Positions 39,569 to 51,094 of a stretch of DNA of 64,000 nt are shown one piece after another (position 1 is the first letter of the stretch; the number at the start of each line of letters is the position of its first letter). Source of the DNA: Desarmillaria ectypa (Eukaryota > Basidiomycota > Agaricomycetes > Agaricales > Physalacriaceae); assembly GCA_030407005.1 (NCBI GenBank), contig JAUDYN010000007.1, positions 2,418,001 through 2,482,000 of the forward strand, given 5' to 3'. The notes beneath the pieces are model-generated. The model saw only the letters and a list, made by a program, of their open reading frames with translations. It was not told where the DNA came from and made no database searches. The translations under genes were made by a program, and so were the position numbers.

Positions 39569-41061
39569 TCAAGATAATACCATCATTTGAGGCGCATGCT
39601 GGAGGAGCGCATCAATCTGGTAATCAAGCACCTTCACTCCCTTGACGATAAGTTGACGAGGGCGGCATACGGAACGCACCACCAAGCCAACAACGGGATC
39701 TAGATCAACGACTCGTTCATCTGAGCCGAGGTCCGCGGGGCGGAAGACTAGGGTATCCAACTTGGGGAGGATGAGCGCGTCAAGAAGTGGCCGAACACCA
39801 AAATCTCCTGTCAAAACGACCTCTAACATTTTTATGTCGGAAGAAACTGGGGAATAGGTTGGCGAGGGCCCAGTAATGATCGTAAGTCGGTCAACGTTTT
39901 CGGCTATTGCAATTAAACGTGCCACTGATACGCCATCCTGAATTCCTTCACCAAGGGTGATAGCTTCAAGCTGCAGGAAGGGCAACGGGTGCTGATGGAC
40001 CTTGACTATCTGTGTGCCGGACCCCGAAATGTGTACTTCCCGGAGCTTCGACGCTCCCATGAATGAGTTGCATCTAAACTCACGACTGTAGCTGTTTGCG
40101 GGGTAGTCGATTGCCAAAATTTCGAGGTTGGGGAGATATACGCCGGGTCGGTTGAGAATTTCGTAGAATTTAGCAACACCCGCAGTTGAGAGGCGGACGC
40201 GTACATCCCTCCAGCGGTGGGCGTGGTGGGCAAGTTGAACGACAAATGGGTAATGGGCATGGGGAACGTAGTTTTCGGAAGAGATACGGATCGTCAGCAG
40301 CTCATTTCCCGCCAGTTCGAGGTGCTTGCGAATCAGCGCCTCTGAGACGATGAGATCGTGCTGTGTATGCTTGCCAAGAGAGACGGATATGAAGGACCAT
40401 AGCTCTGGCATGGAAGTTGCGATATCGCGCCATCGAGAACAGACGAGACTGATGCGGTGCACGGAGAGTGCTTCGCGGAATAGTGGTGTGGTGCAGGCCA
40501 CATCCAGGTCGACAGCACATTCGAAAATGAGCTCCAAAATCTCGGTGGGCATACTTCGAATGGGCGAAAGGAACGACTCCTTCTGCTGAATGAAGGTTTC
40601 CACAGCGGCCCTCTCCGCGTCCAGCTTGGACATGATCTGTGCCAACCTCATCAGTTCATTTTCATACCGCAAAACCTCGACTCTCGCGTTTGAAATCTCG
40701 CGGCGATACTCGATTTCTTCCGGAGCAGCTAGGACGTTGCTTGTCCATCGGTACTGCTGCGAAAATGCATTACACGGGATAGGTATCCATGCATTGCTGC
40801 AGAACTCCGTTCCACAATTATGGCACAACTTTGTAGCCTGACGTGTCGCTGTCATGCTATAAAGAACAACTAAATCAGACAACGTTCCATCGTCATAAAG
40901 CAAACGACTCACTTGTCAGGTTCAAGATAGCGAAAACACTCTGAAGGATGCGTCAAATGTGCGCATCGGTCGTCTTTATACAACTCGGACCCTGCAGCAT
41001 TCGAGAACGAAGCGAAATGATACCCTCCAAACGCCATCGGTGGAAGATTTGTAGAGGTCAT
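39569..41061 (-). CDS. F-box protein (agaricomycete family)
   Basis: Exons 40913-41061 and 39569-40856 give 478 residues. After an N-terminal part with a Cys/His cluster (KLCHNCGTEFCSN) comes a coiled-coil stretch and the F-box (IRSMPTEILELIFECAVD ... RISLVCSRWRDIATSMPELW). The C-terminal 300 residues are a weakly LRR-like array (LEILAIDYP, KLREVHISGSG, LQLEAITLGEG). This large fungal family supplies substrate-recruiting subunits to SCF ubiquitin ligases; the target is unknown. The upstream ATG at 41061 is preferred over the internal one at 40855 because the 56-nt intron between the two exons has clean GT-AG signals and correct phase. Confidence 0.88.
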
Positions 41062-42258
41062 GATAGCTGTTAGTTAAACCACGCGGGCGAAATCGGGCCG
41101 AGGCGGATACTAGATGATCCCTCAACGACTGCGATTTGTCGTCGGCCATAAAACAAAGGGGTCCGAAGGCTTGAAACAGCCTTCCGCCCGGTGTTTACCC
41201 TCATCTACCACGATTTTCTGGACAATTGAGGCGAAGATGAGATAGGAAGACTCTGCGGTGAGACCTAAACGCGACTAACGGTACTCGTGGCTGCCAACGT
41301 GCAATTCTTCGACACGGCATGTGTATATTCTTCGGGGTCGGATACACGAATAATGGGGGACGTTCGTCGTGCAACCTGTAGTCTAGACCTTGATGTCGCA
41401 GGCGCCCTCGCGTTGCAAACCGCTTGGTGGAGGTAAAGATATGGATGACAGGCCTCCAGAAGTTATGTCATCGGAAGTAAACTTTTATCTATAATATAAA
41501 CAACCCATTAGAACAGGTGAGAGAACGAGAGGAAAACTTTCTGTAACAAAAACCGCAAATGCTAAAGAGGTAATGAGACGGAACGGCGATTTTCGATTTC
41601 GGGGACTTGGTTGTCTAGTCATTGAAGAAAACTCTGACAAGTCAAAAACTGATCCGGCGGCGCATCTTCGCGTGGTTGGTTGCGGCAAATATCGGGCCGG
41701 ATCCACCCTTTCCAATCACAACGCATTAAGCCGAGGGCAGGTTGTATCGCGACAAATGCCCAATATTCGAGATAATGGGGGTAAGCGCCCATCAGACTCG
41801 CCAACAGTGACGTTGCGGTCTGGAGCGTCCCAGCTGAGCGACCAGCCTTTGCGAACCCGAAAGAACTCGAATACTTCCTTATTTTGATTGTCGGTTCAAG
41901 GCGGTCCTGACACCACTGCTCAGGATGTACAACGAAGGAAATATTATTAGCCACGGGCACAGATTTATCGCGCCATTTTTCATACGAAGTTTATGAGAAC
42001 CACTAGAGTTAATCACAAGCTCTAACTCGTAGCCTTTGTCGCAGTGGTCACTAAGTAAGTTGGTCGAACACGCTATTTGATTTTTTAAGATCCTGATGTG
42101 AAAAGTGTATATTTAGTGTACGTGAGATTACGTTTTCTTCTCACATTGGTTGAATAGTCGTCGCGATCCGACAGTAAGTAATTTCAGGTAGCCGCGTTAC
42201 ATTTGAAATCGAAGCTGAAAAACAGGCGCGCCGGATGTCTCGCACGCCTCATCAGAAC
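41062..42258. other. Intergenic region, no gene recognised
   Basis: About 1.2 kb between the F-box gene start and the 3' end of the 2OG oxygenase. Two overlapping frames on opposite strands (41573-41887 and 41619-41960) resemble nothing known and look like chance frames. No repeat recognised. Confidence 0.35.
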
Positions 42259-43649
42259 TTACACGTAGTAGTCCACCTTCCGTCCTAGAACTCGCTCTTG
42301 CACCTTCCCCTCGTCAGGCTTCTTGTCTTCGGTGTATTTTTCATGACCGGTCCGTTTAATTCGTTCGGCCAGCCACTCAGCCTGAGTGGGAGCTCGCTCC
42401 CCCGCGTCAATACGGTCCTGGAAAGCGTGCACCCCATCACGCCCGACAATCGGCGACTCGTAAAGAGGATTAAGCACAAGATCTCCACGCGCCCGGGCAA
42501 AATGAATAAGGATTAGGCGAGTGATATCGGACTGATCAGTAGGGGGTCGGATTACACGGTGTCGTGTTGCTTTCAAGACACCGCCAGTCAAGACTAGAAG
42601 AAAGTAAGAAAGCGTGATGTGAACAACCGAAAGTAACACTTACAGTCCAGAGCATCCGCAACGTTTACCACGATAGCGCCGTCGCGGTGTTGAACCCATT
42701 TCCATTTATTATCTGGTCTCAGAATTTGAAGAGCGGCGATAGGTTGAGAAAACAGCAACGAGATGGTGTTGTAATCTGTGTGGCCCTTGCTCCATATGTG
42801 TTTGGTCTTCTCCTCGTCTTCTTGGCTTCTGGGATGGTAGCCCATGTATCGCTGGCCTATAGATCGTTATTGACACTGTAGATACTCATTCACATGGTAA
42901 TTGAACTGACAGGAATCACCAATGACACCGTCTTGACTGTGGAGCTTCCAAAGAGCGTCTGAAGGAAGCTCCAGGACAAGCGAAATGATTTCTAGTATCT
43001 TACGGACTATATGGTTGTACGTATAGTCTGCGAATGCTTGAATCTCGGGGAGAAGGGAACGTAAAGAAGGTGGATGTTGATCGATATTGCCATCGAATGA
43101 CGGAGTTTCGAAGTTGTAGTGCTAGGCAATGTAAATGATGTTTGCTCAACTTTCGGCAAACATAATCGGGCAAGATGTTTACTTACTTCAATATTGTCCA
43201 CGACACCTTCGCGAGACCAAATTCCCTTCGGCTTATGGCCGCGATATGAGCCTTCGGACAGCTTGGCGGTATATCCGACCTTCTCTTCATCAGCAATACC
43301 TTGGATTATGTGCTGGGCGATGGCTAGTTGACGCTCAATGATTTCTTGCGTGACACCGGTACCGATGACATAGAGAAAGCCATCAACCGAGAGGGCGTGT
43401 TTAGATCTGGATATAAGGTTTGCACGAACAGACGGATCATTGGAATCGAGGTCATTTAAGTCGATAGTTTCCAGTGAAACCCAATCCACTACAAAGCGGT
43501 TTTTAGCAGCGTGTTATAATATGATTGCAAAAAGTATGCTTACAAGGCTCCTTGGTTGTTGTTGGCACTTTCCATACGGGTAAGGCTTGATTACCTTGGA
43601 TTTGTGGAGCAAACGCATCGACGGGAGACAAAACGGCAGCAGTGGTCAT
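42259..43649 (-). CDS. 2-oxoglutarate/Fe(II)-dependent dioxygenase (isopenicillin N synthase-like)
   Basis: Exons 43544-43649, 43187-43488, 42911-43121, 42644-42856 and 42259-42593 (5' to 3') give 388 residues. The DIOX_N domain has the usual SVDGFLYVIGTGV block. The catalytic jelly roll shows the HxD pair (GHTDYNT), the distal His (KATRHRV) and the following Arg/Pro region that contacts 2-oxoglutarate. Such enzymes hydroxylate or desaturate small molecules; the substrate cannot be read from sequence. All junctions are GT-AG and in phase. The stop TAA lies inside a donor-like GTGTAAGT, so the extreme C-terminus is slightly uncertain. The solo LTR lies 174 bp upstream of its start, in its likely promoter. 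Confidence 0.9.
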
Positions 43650-43822
43650 AATGTACGATGATAGCCAAGATATCAAAAGTAAATACTTTAATCTTCTCTA
43701 GGTTAGACGAGCATGTGGGAATATCGCAATTCTTAGGATAGCACGAGACATGCTAACTTATCTATGGCGTTCCATGCCATCATTGTTACGCAACATGAAT
43801 GATAGTCACATTGCTTTACTTA

Positions 43823-44039
43823 TGTTGGGATTTTGCTGGAAAGTTCTAGAAGGAGCAATCCGGCATCGTGCCGAGAGTCGATGAGTAAGCAAGAGAGTCG
43901 TAGAAAGTTGTAGTACATTCTAGATTCTAGTGCGAAGTAGTATAAATATGAGCTCTGTAGGAGCCATAGAATAACAATTCCTTTACATCTGGCTTTACCA
44001 GCCTGGAGTCTACCCTGCGCAACACCCAGGATTCCAACA
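43823..44039. mobile_element. Solo LTR of an LTR retrotransposon with 5-bp target duplication
   Basis: A 217-bp block starts TGTTGG and ends CCAACA, the inverted TG...CA termini of an LTR. The flanking pentamers are identical: ACTTA at 43818-43822 and ACTTA at 44040-44044. A TATA-like box (TATAAATA) lies at 43941 and a polyadenylation-like AGAATAACAA follows about 30 bp later. No internal retroelement domain (gag, protease, RT, integrase) adjoins it, so it is a solo LTR left by recombination. Orientation appears plus by the TATA/polyA order. The family (Ty1-copia or Ty3-gypsy) cannot be told from this alone. Confidence 0.85.
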
Positions 44040-44398
44040 ACTTAGCGAGAGAGTAGCGTAGTAGCATTTACCTGGGAAACTATATGGGCAGATTCGGTGG
44101 CAGTTGAAGCCGAAAAGTGTGCTGAATCCTGGTAGCGATAGGTTTGAGATTCGAAACGGTTGTTTGGATTCGATCACAATTCGATCGGCGTAGATCGGCA
44201 GTTGAAGCCGTAGGGCCGAGCAACTTTCTCAAGTTCGTGATTTGCTCTCAGACTCCATCTTCATTGCGCCATATTCTTACCGTACGACCTGAGATGCTCA
44301 GGAATGATCTGAACAATGCTTCTGAAAACGATGGTCATCAGAAGCTATAAAGTGGGTAGCGTCAAGAATTCTACGCTTCTTTCCTCACGCTTCTCAAT

Positions 44399-46610
44399 AT
44401 GGCAAGGCCTGACAGCAAAGGTTCAAGTTCGGTTTCGCTCAATAATGTAGTGACCGGGCTAGTCCTTCCTTTCCGATCGAATGATACAGGAAAGATCCCT
44501 TGGTATAGCTACGGTAAGCTTTTCATCGCATGTCTCCTTGGAACCTTTTGATAAACTTCCGTTGGTTTTCGTTGGTATGTAGCCTGTGATTCACTTGGAA
44601 AGCAAGTTTGTACCCTTCAAAGTCGAGCCTTGTTTGAAACTTGCTGTCGACCGCAAGAAGAGCGAAATTACATTGTCAAGCTAGACTTGAGTCTGCTCGT
44701 ATTCTCTGTCCTTGGACTGCTCATGCGATACGTTGACGAAAAAAATGTCGACAGAGCTTATGTTTCGGGAATGCGAGATTGAGTACAGCCGCACCAGTTT
44801 GTGCCAGTTATTCGGTGATCTTATCATGACATAGAAAGCTTGACCAGTTGGTCTTCTTGATAATGTCCTAAAAACACTCTGATCGTGTCTTTAGATACGG
44901 CAACGAGCTTAATCACGCACAAACTTGCTGGGCTGTAGGATATGTCATAGGTGAATGTGGTTCAAGATTATAAGAACTTCAGTAATGCCAACCATTACAG
45001 GCTGAGTACTAGTGAACATGCTGATAAATCGCACATCACTGCATTAGTACGCGCACTCGTTTTCGCTGTCTTAGCTTCCATACATCTACATCATATTCAC
45101 ACCTGAAAGTTTCTTTCCTCTCAAGTGCACGTAACAAGTATCCACTTTATTTTCACAGTACATAATCCGGTTTTTTGTCGGCTTGTTTGAGTGCGGTTAC
45201 TATCCAGCGCGTTTTCTGGTTTCACCAACCCCTCAGTCCTCAATGATGTCCATCTCGCCATAAAGCGACTTCTTTTTCTAATTGGTTCCTGGTACACGAA
45301 GGATAGTTCGTTCAGAAGGTTTTATACTTTGCGATGGTCCAATTGGTCTAACCGATTATTGCAGAGCTTTCCAAACAGTCAAATATTTTTCAAGCCGCGA
45401 CTACTGGTGGTACCCTACTCTGTGGATTGATCCAAGGTGGTATCTATAGCTCCTTGAATGGCAAGGGCGGGTTTTCAGGGTATGTAGGACCGGAGCCTGT
45501 CTCACGCTTGTCCCGCCAACTCTACTTGAGATGGCGATGGGTGAGCCCAACGTATGATGTATGCTGCTGGAGGTTGAAGTCCTATAGTGTTTCGCTATTG
45601 ATGCTCTCATATCATTCCCTGTTGCAGTCGGCGCTATCTTCATGATTCCTGGACTCTCTACTGTTATCAAACCTAATTGGTTGTTCTCCGAGCTTGATAT
45701 CGAGATAAAGAAAGTAAGGATGATTGCTGGTGGTCGTGAAGGCCCCAAACCAGGATCACGTTCTTCGTAAATCTACCAAGTCAATGGCACATATGGCTCT
45801 TCACAGCAGGATATTCTTTATATATCTATTTACAGAACCCCCAGCAGTCCATGCCGTTTTGGCTCAAGCACCCGAAAAGCCCAACCTACGCTGGTATCTG
45901 GGGCCACACAGATCGTTTCTGCTCTTGGATTTTCGTGGTTGTGATACCGTCTTCAAAGGGCGGAAGTGGCCTCCATTGATTTTTGTTACCATCCGTCGCA
46001 ATGTTGTGCATCGAGAACACGGATCTGACTCCGTTTGTGACTAGGTATGGCACTTGATCGGCGTTGCTGTGCTCGCGGGGACGCTGGTGTACGCAGAGAA
46101 TCGTGTTCTTAGGGTCAGTACCTCTGACCTGGTTTCGGAAACGACACTTACGATGCTCAACATTACTAGGCCCTTTACTACCTATGAGCTCTAGTTAACT
46201 GTGCACCAGGCCTTTTCTATGCTTGTTAGTGTCGCTTTTTGGTTCTTGCAACGCGTATCGGATTGATTGAAGGGTATAGGGTGTAGCGAGATCATCGGTG
46301 CTAGCTCAGAGGATATAGGTTAGAAAACCGGTATATGGTCCCAATAAGGAACATTGGGGTTCTGTGCCGCCACGAAACGTGTCAGACCGTATCAGAAATG
46401 CATGGTGCATCATGGGGGGCGCTCAACAGCGTATAGCTTCAATGCTCAGCTTCCATATCTTTCTATACCGCGTCACTTCTGACACATTACTGTTATTCAA
46501 AATGACTGAACAACCTCAAGTCCTCAAGGGAAACATCTCAGTTGTGGTCGCCCAGGCCTTGCTCATTGGCGTCCTGCTTGCTATTCTTCACCCACCAAAA
46601 CGTGACCAGG
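44399..46610 (+). pseudogene. Decayed MFS transporter (Dal5/Tna1/Liz1, anion:cation symporter family)
   Basis: Collinear peptide islands of one transporter lie in order but in different frames. 44399-44513 joined to 44583-44783 gives an intact N-terminus ending LLMRYVDEKNVDRAYVSGMRD and then an in-frame stop. About 44925-44980 reads YGNELNHAQTCWAVGYVIG, about 45014 NMLINR, about 45275-45325 FLIGSWYTKDSSFRRF, about 45394-45480 ATTGGTLLCGLIQGGIYSS, 45590-45769 the FAIDALISFPVAVGAIFMIP block through KPNWLFSELD, about 45832-45895 QNPQQSMPFWLK, and about 46465-46600 a last hydrophobic segment after TEQPQVLKGN. Stops and frame changes separate the islands, more than introns can explain. The family carries allantoate, nicotinate, pantothenate or similar anions. 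It lies 354 bp from the solo LTR. Confidence 0.7.
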
Positions 46611-47339
46611 AGAGGCGAAGAAAGCACAATATGACTGAGGCGCGCAGACGAAGGACCCTATTATTTCCCACGAGTGAACAGTTATAATGGTTACCAACAG
46701 CGGCAAGCTTAGTAGACAAACAGAATATGCTCTGCGGAACTAGCTACGGAGATCATGCACGCTGAAAGATTTCAAGGCCACTGGAAACTTGGAAATGTAA
46801 GCAAAGCAAGCCAAAGATATCAAAAGCAGAAAAGAATGAATCAGCTGGCTGTTCTTAGTATTTTTTTCTTTGGTCTCCCCATCACCGGCGTGCCGGTTGC
46901 GGTATTGGGTGTACGTTTTCACATCGTGAATGAAGGCAGAGAAGAGGGCACTCAACTCACCAGAAATGATAAAGAATGAAACGTTGAGGGTGCTCGAGTC
47001 ATTATGTATGCGACTGAACCTGAGAAAAATATGAGCGACGAGTTACGACGACAGTGGAAAAGAGTCAGTGGTGCACTAATGAGTTTGGCTGTGCTCTGCC
47101 GATCGTCAAAGCCAATGGCTACGACTGGGGCGGCAAGAAATCATCACAAAGAATAACTAGGAAACGAGACTCACCATGATGATCGTTGTTTGGAGAGAAG
47201 AAGAAAAAAAATTGTATGCTTTTTATGGGTACCCGAGGCGTGGGAATTCACACGGTTCCTTAGTCATGCATTGTCCTCCGTTACTTGGCTTTTGACTCCC
47301 ACCGCTCTCCCACCCCATTCTATCGGAAGTCTAGGTATA
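46611..47339. other. Intergenic region upstream of SF3B1
   Basis: About 0.7 kb. Short frames on both strands at 46740-46980 contain a hydrophobic stretch, and on the minus strand a fragment near 47000 (MTRAPSTFHSL) faintly recalls small ER membrane subunits, but no gene model closes. Otherwise the SF3B1 promoter. Confidence 0.3.
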
Positions 47340-50300
47340 ATGTCTCCTCCGGGATCGCCCAGATTGATAGACTCGTATACAGTGCCGAAGGATGTGCTCA
47401 AAGAGTTTGAGGAGCTTGCTGAGGAAGAAAATATCGACCCATTTGCCGAAACCGCGTCCAAGCGGCAAATAGCTTCTCGCCAATCCGACTACCACAATCG
47501 TCGTTTCGACCGTGTAGCACTCGAGAGCGCAGATGCATTCAAACAAGGCGGAGATGGTAAGGAGGTTGAAGGAGGCTACAAGGATGCCATGCGATTGGCT
47601 AGACTGGAGCAGGAAGAGGCCCGGGTGAAAAAGGCGATTGAGGAGAAGGAGAGGCAGGATAGAGAGGAGGGAAAGATGAAGATGGACCTTGACAAAACAC
47701 CGCCTGCCTCCGAGATTAAGGATGTCGCCATGGAGCTGGCCTCTGCGAAGGAGCTTGCAGCGGCCAAGGAGGCTTCGGCTGGCACAAAACGCAAACGACG
47801 CTGGGACGTTCCTGAACCCTCTGATGAGAATGTCGATCCCAATAAAGCTGACTCGGGGGAGTGGTCCAAGGAAGCACTTGAAGCCTCTGCACCTAAAAAG
47901 CGTCGGTCTCGCTGGGACGCTACGCCTGCTGAAGTTGTAGAAACGCCGACAACTGCGAAGCGTTCTCGTTGGGATCAGACTCCAGTCCAGGTCGACGTTC
48001 CGATGGCGCCTATCATCATGAATGCGCCCGGTTTCATGCAGGAAGACAAGCACAACCGCTATCTCACCGACGAGGAACTTGATGCCGTTCTGCCTCCTAC
48101 CGGTTACGCCATTGTCACTCCACCTCCTGGATATGCCCCTAGTGTTGCCCCGCGAAAGCTCATGGCGACCCCCTTGAGCACCGAGGTCGGCGGTTTCCAG
48201 ATACAGGAGAGCTCCGATGCTGCTTCTCTAGCTGCTGCCGCAGGATTAGCGCCAGAGCTGCCCACGGAAATACCGGGGGTTGGGAATCTCGCCTTCTTCA
48301 AGGCCGAGGATGCTCAATACTTTGCTAAGATCCTGAAAGAGGAGGATGAAACAGAGCTGTCGGTCGACGAGATGAAGGAGCGCAAAATTATGCGACTTTT
48401 GCTCAAAATAAAAAATGGGACTCCACCTGTGCGAAAGACCGCTCTCCGCCAAATTACTGACAAGGCCCGTGAATTTGGTGCAGGACCGCTGTTTGACAAG
48501 ATTCTCCCTCTTCTCATGGAACGTACATTGGAGGATCAGGAGCGGCATCTTCTCGTCAAGGTCATTGATCGCGTTCTCTACAAACTCGATGACCTCGTTC
48601 GTCCCTACGTCCACAAGATTCTCGTTGTTATTGAACCTCTTCTCATCGACGAAGACTACTACGCACGCGTGGAAGGTCGCGAAATCATTTCCAACCTCTC
48701 TAAAGCTGCGGGTCTGGCTCACATGATTTCTACCATGCGGCCCGATATTGACCACGCCGATGAGTATGTGCGCAATACCACAGCTCGTGCATTCTCTGTC
48801 GTAGCTTCAGCCCTGGGTATCCCGTCCCTTCTTCCTTTCCTCAAAGCTGTTTGCCGATCCAAGAAGTCATGGCAGGCTCGGCACACAGGCATTCGTATCG
48901 TTCAGCAGATTGCTATCATGATGGGATGTGCTGTCCTTCCTCATTTACGCAATCTGGTGGACTGCATCGCACATGGCTTGTCTGATGAACAGCAGAAGGT
49001 TCGGACAATGACAGCTTTGGGTTTAGCCGCTTTGGCTGAGGCTGCCGCACCATATGGTATTGAGTCGTTTGACAACGTCTTGAAGCCTTTGTGGTTGGGT
49101 ATTCGTCTTCACCGTGGCAAAGGTCTCGCCGCTTTCTTGAAAGCCATTGGGTTCATCATTCCTTTGATGGATCCAGAATATGCCTCCTATTATACCAAGG
49201 AAGTCACAGTCATCCTGATTCGAGAGTTCCAGACATCAGACGAGGAGATGAAGAAGATTGTCCTCAAGGTCGTCAAGCAATGCGCAGCAACTGAAGGAGT
49301 GACACCCCAATACATAAAGCAGGATATTCTTCCTGACTTCTTCAAATCATTTTGGGTTCGTCGTATGGCTCTGGACCGGAGGAATTACAGGCAGGTTGTT
49401 GAGACGACCGTGGAGTTGGCGCAGAAATCCGGTGTATCGGAAATCGTTGGCAGGATTGTGAACGAACTCAAAGACGAGGCTGAGCCTTACAGGAAGATGG
49501 TGATGGAGACTATTACTAAGGTAGTTGCTACTCTTGGAGCCTCGGATATCGACGAGAGGTTGGAGATGAGACTGGTCGATGGCATCATCTTCTCGTTCCA
49601 GGAGCAGACGACGGAGGATCAGGTTATGTTGGACGGTTTCGGGACTGTTGTTAACGCCCTCGGCATCCGTGTCAAGCCATACCTTACGCAAATTGTCTCT
49701 ACCATTCTCTGGCGTCTCAACAACAAGAGTGCCAAAGTGCGGCAGCAAGCCGCCGATTTGACCTCTCGATTGGCGGTAGTCATCAAGCAGTGTGGAGAGG
49801 ATCAGCTTCTCAGCAAGTTGGGTCTTGTCCTCTTCGAACAGCTTGGTGAGGAGTATCCGGACACTTTGGGAAGCATCATTGCGGCCGAGGGGGCCATTGC
49901 AAACGTTGTCGGTATGACTCAAATGAATCCTCCAGTGAAAGATTTGCGTAAGTTTTCCCCCGTCTTTACAATAATCTCATTGAACTGATTTTTTCCCCCT
50001 AGTACCGCGTATGACCCCCATCTTACGGAACAGGCACGAGAAAGTGCAGGAAGCGTCCATCAACTTGATTGGGCGTATTGCTGATCGTGGCGCCGAGTTC
50101 GTTCCGGCTCGCGAGTGGATGCGTATATGTTTCGAATTATTGGATCTTCTAAAAGCACACAAAAAGGGTATTCGACGTGCTGCTGTCAATTCTTTCGGCT
50201 ATATCGCCAAGAGTCTGGGTCCTCAGGATGTGTTGTCGGTGCTTTTGACCAATTTGCGCGTGCAAGAACGTCAAAGTCGTGTCTGCAGCACTGTGGCTAT

Positions 50301-50933
50301 CGCCATCGTTGCTGAAACTTGTGGGCGTGAGTGGCATACTAATTTCGCTAAATGTTTTGCTGATATATCGTCCCTCCCTGCACAGCCTTCACATGTATAC
50401 CTGCCATTCTTAACGAATACCGTACCGCGGAGTTGAATGTTCGGACCGGTTGTTTGAAAGCGTTGTCCTTCGTATTCGAATACGTCGGTCCCCAGTCCGC
50501 ATATTACTGCGACTCCGTTGTAACCATGCTAGAGGATGCGCTCACTGACCGTGATCTTGTCCATCGCCAAACGGCCAGCACCATCGTCAAGCATCTAGCT
50601 TTGGGTGTCGCGGGATTAGGTTGTGAGGATTCCATGCTTCACTTGATGAACCTCGTGTGGCCCAATTGCTTTGAAACGTCTCCGCACGTCATCGGCGCTG
50701 TGATGGATGCAATTGAAGCTATGCGTGTGACGTTGGGTCCTGGTATTCTATTAAGTTACGTGTTGCAGGGGTTGTTCCACCCGGCTAGGAAGGTCCGAGA
50801 AGTGTATTGGCGCGTTTATAACGCGCTTTACTTGGGCGCTGAGGATTCGCTGGTGCCGTTCTATCCCGATCTTGGAGAGTTGAGTGAGGGGCAGAACGTT
50901 TATGACCGTCATCCTTTGCAAGTCTTTGTATAA
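47340..50933 (+). CDS. PRP10: Splicing factor 3B subunit 1 (SF3B1/Prp10/Hsh155)
   Basis: Exons 47340-49947, 50003-50326 and 50386-50933 give 1159 residues. The N-terminus has three RWD motifs ([29 protein letters not shown]) that in this family bind UHM domains such as U2AF65 and SPF45. The rest is the HEAT-repeat superhelix ([80 protein letters not shown]) of the U2 snRNP that clamps the branch-point helix. Only two introns are seen, both near the 3' end, unlike its intron-rich neighbours. The frame stays open upstream to 47190, but the ATG at 47340 gives a family-like start; an upstream non-contiguous exon cannot be excluded. Confidence 0.95.
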
Positions 50934-51094
50934 TATGCTGTATTAGTACTAGGCTTCACCGTGTAACAGTATTGATATATTATGCGTTTCACGATTTCTG
51001 TCCTCAAACCCATCTTTTCTAAGTGGCCTTTGCTCGTTCTGTTCTGCAAATATCTATCGGAATAGATATCTAGTGTGTATGTCATGCGCTCTCT

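Noticed and set aside
47331..48053. Minus-strand frame of 240 codons
   Set aside because: Antisense to the N-terminal part of SF3B1, which has clear RWD and HEAT motifs.
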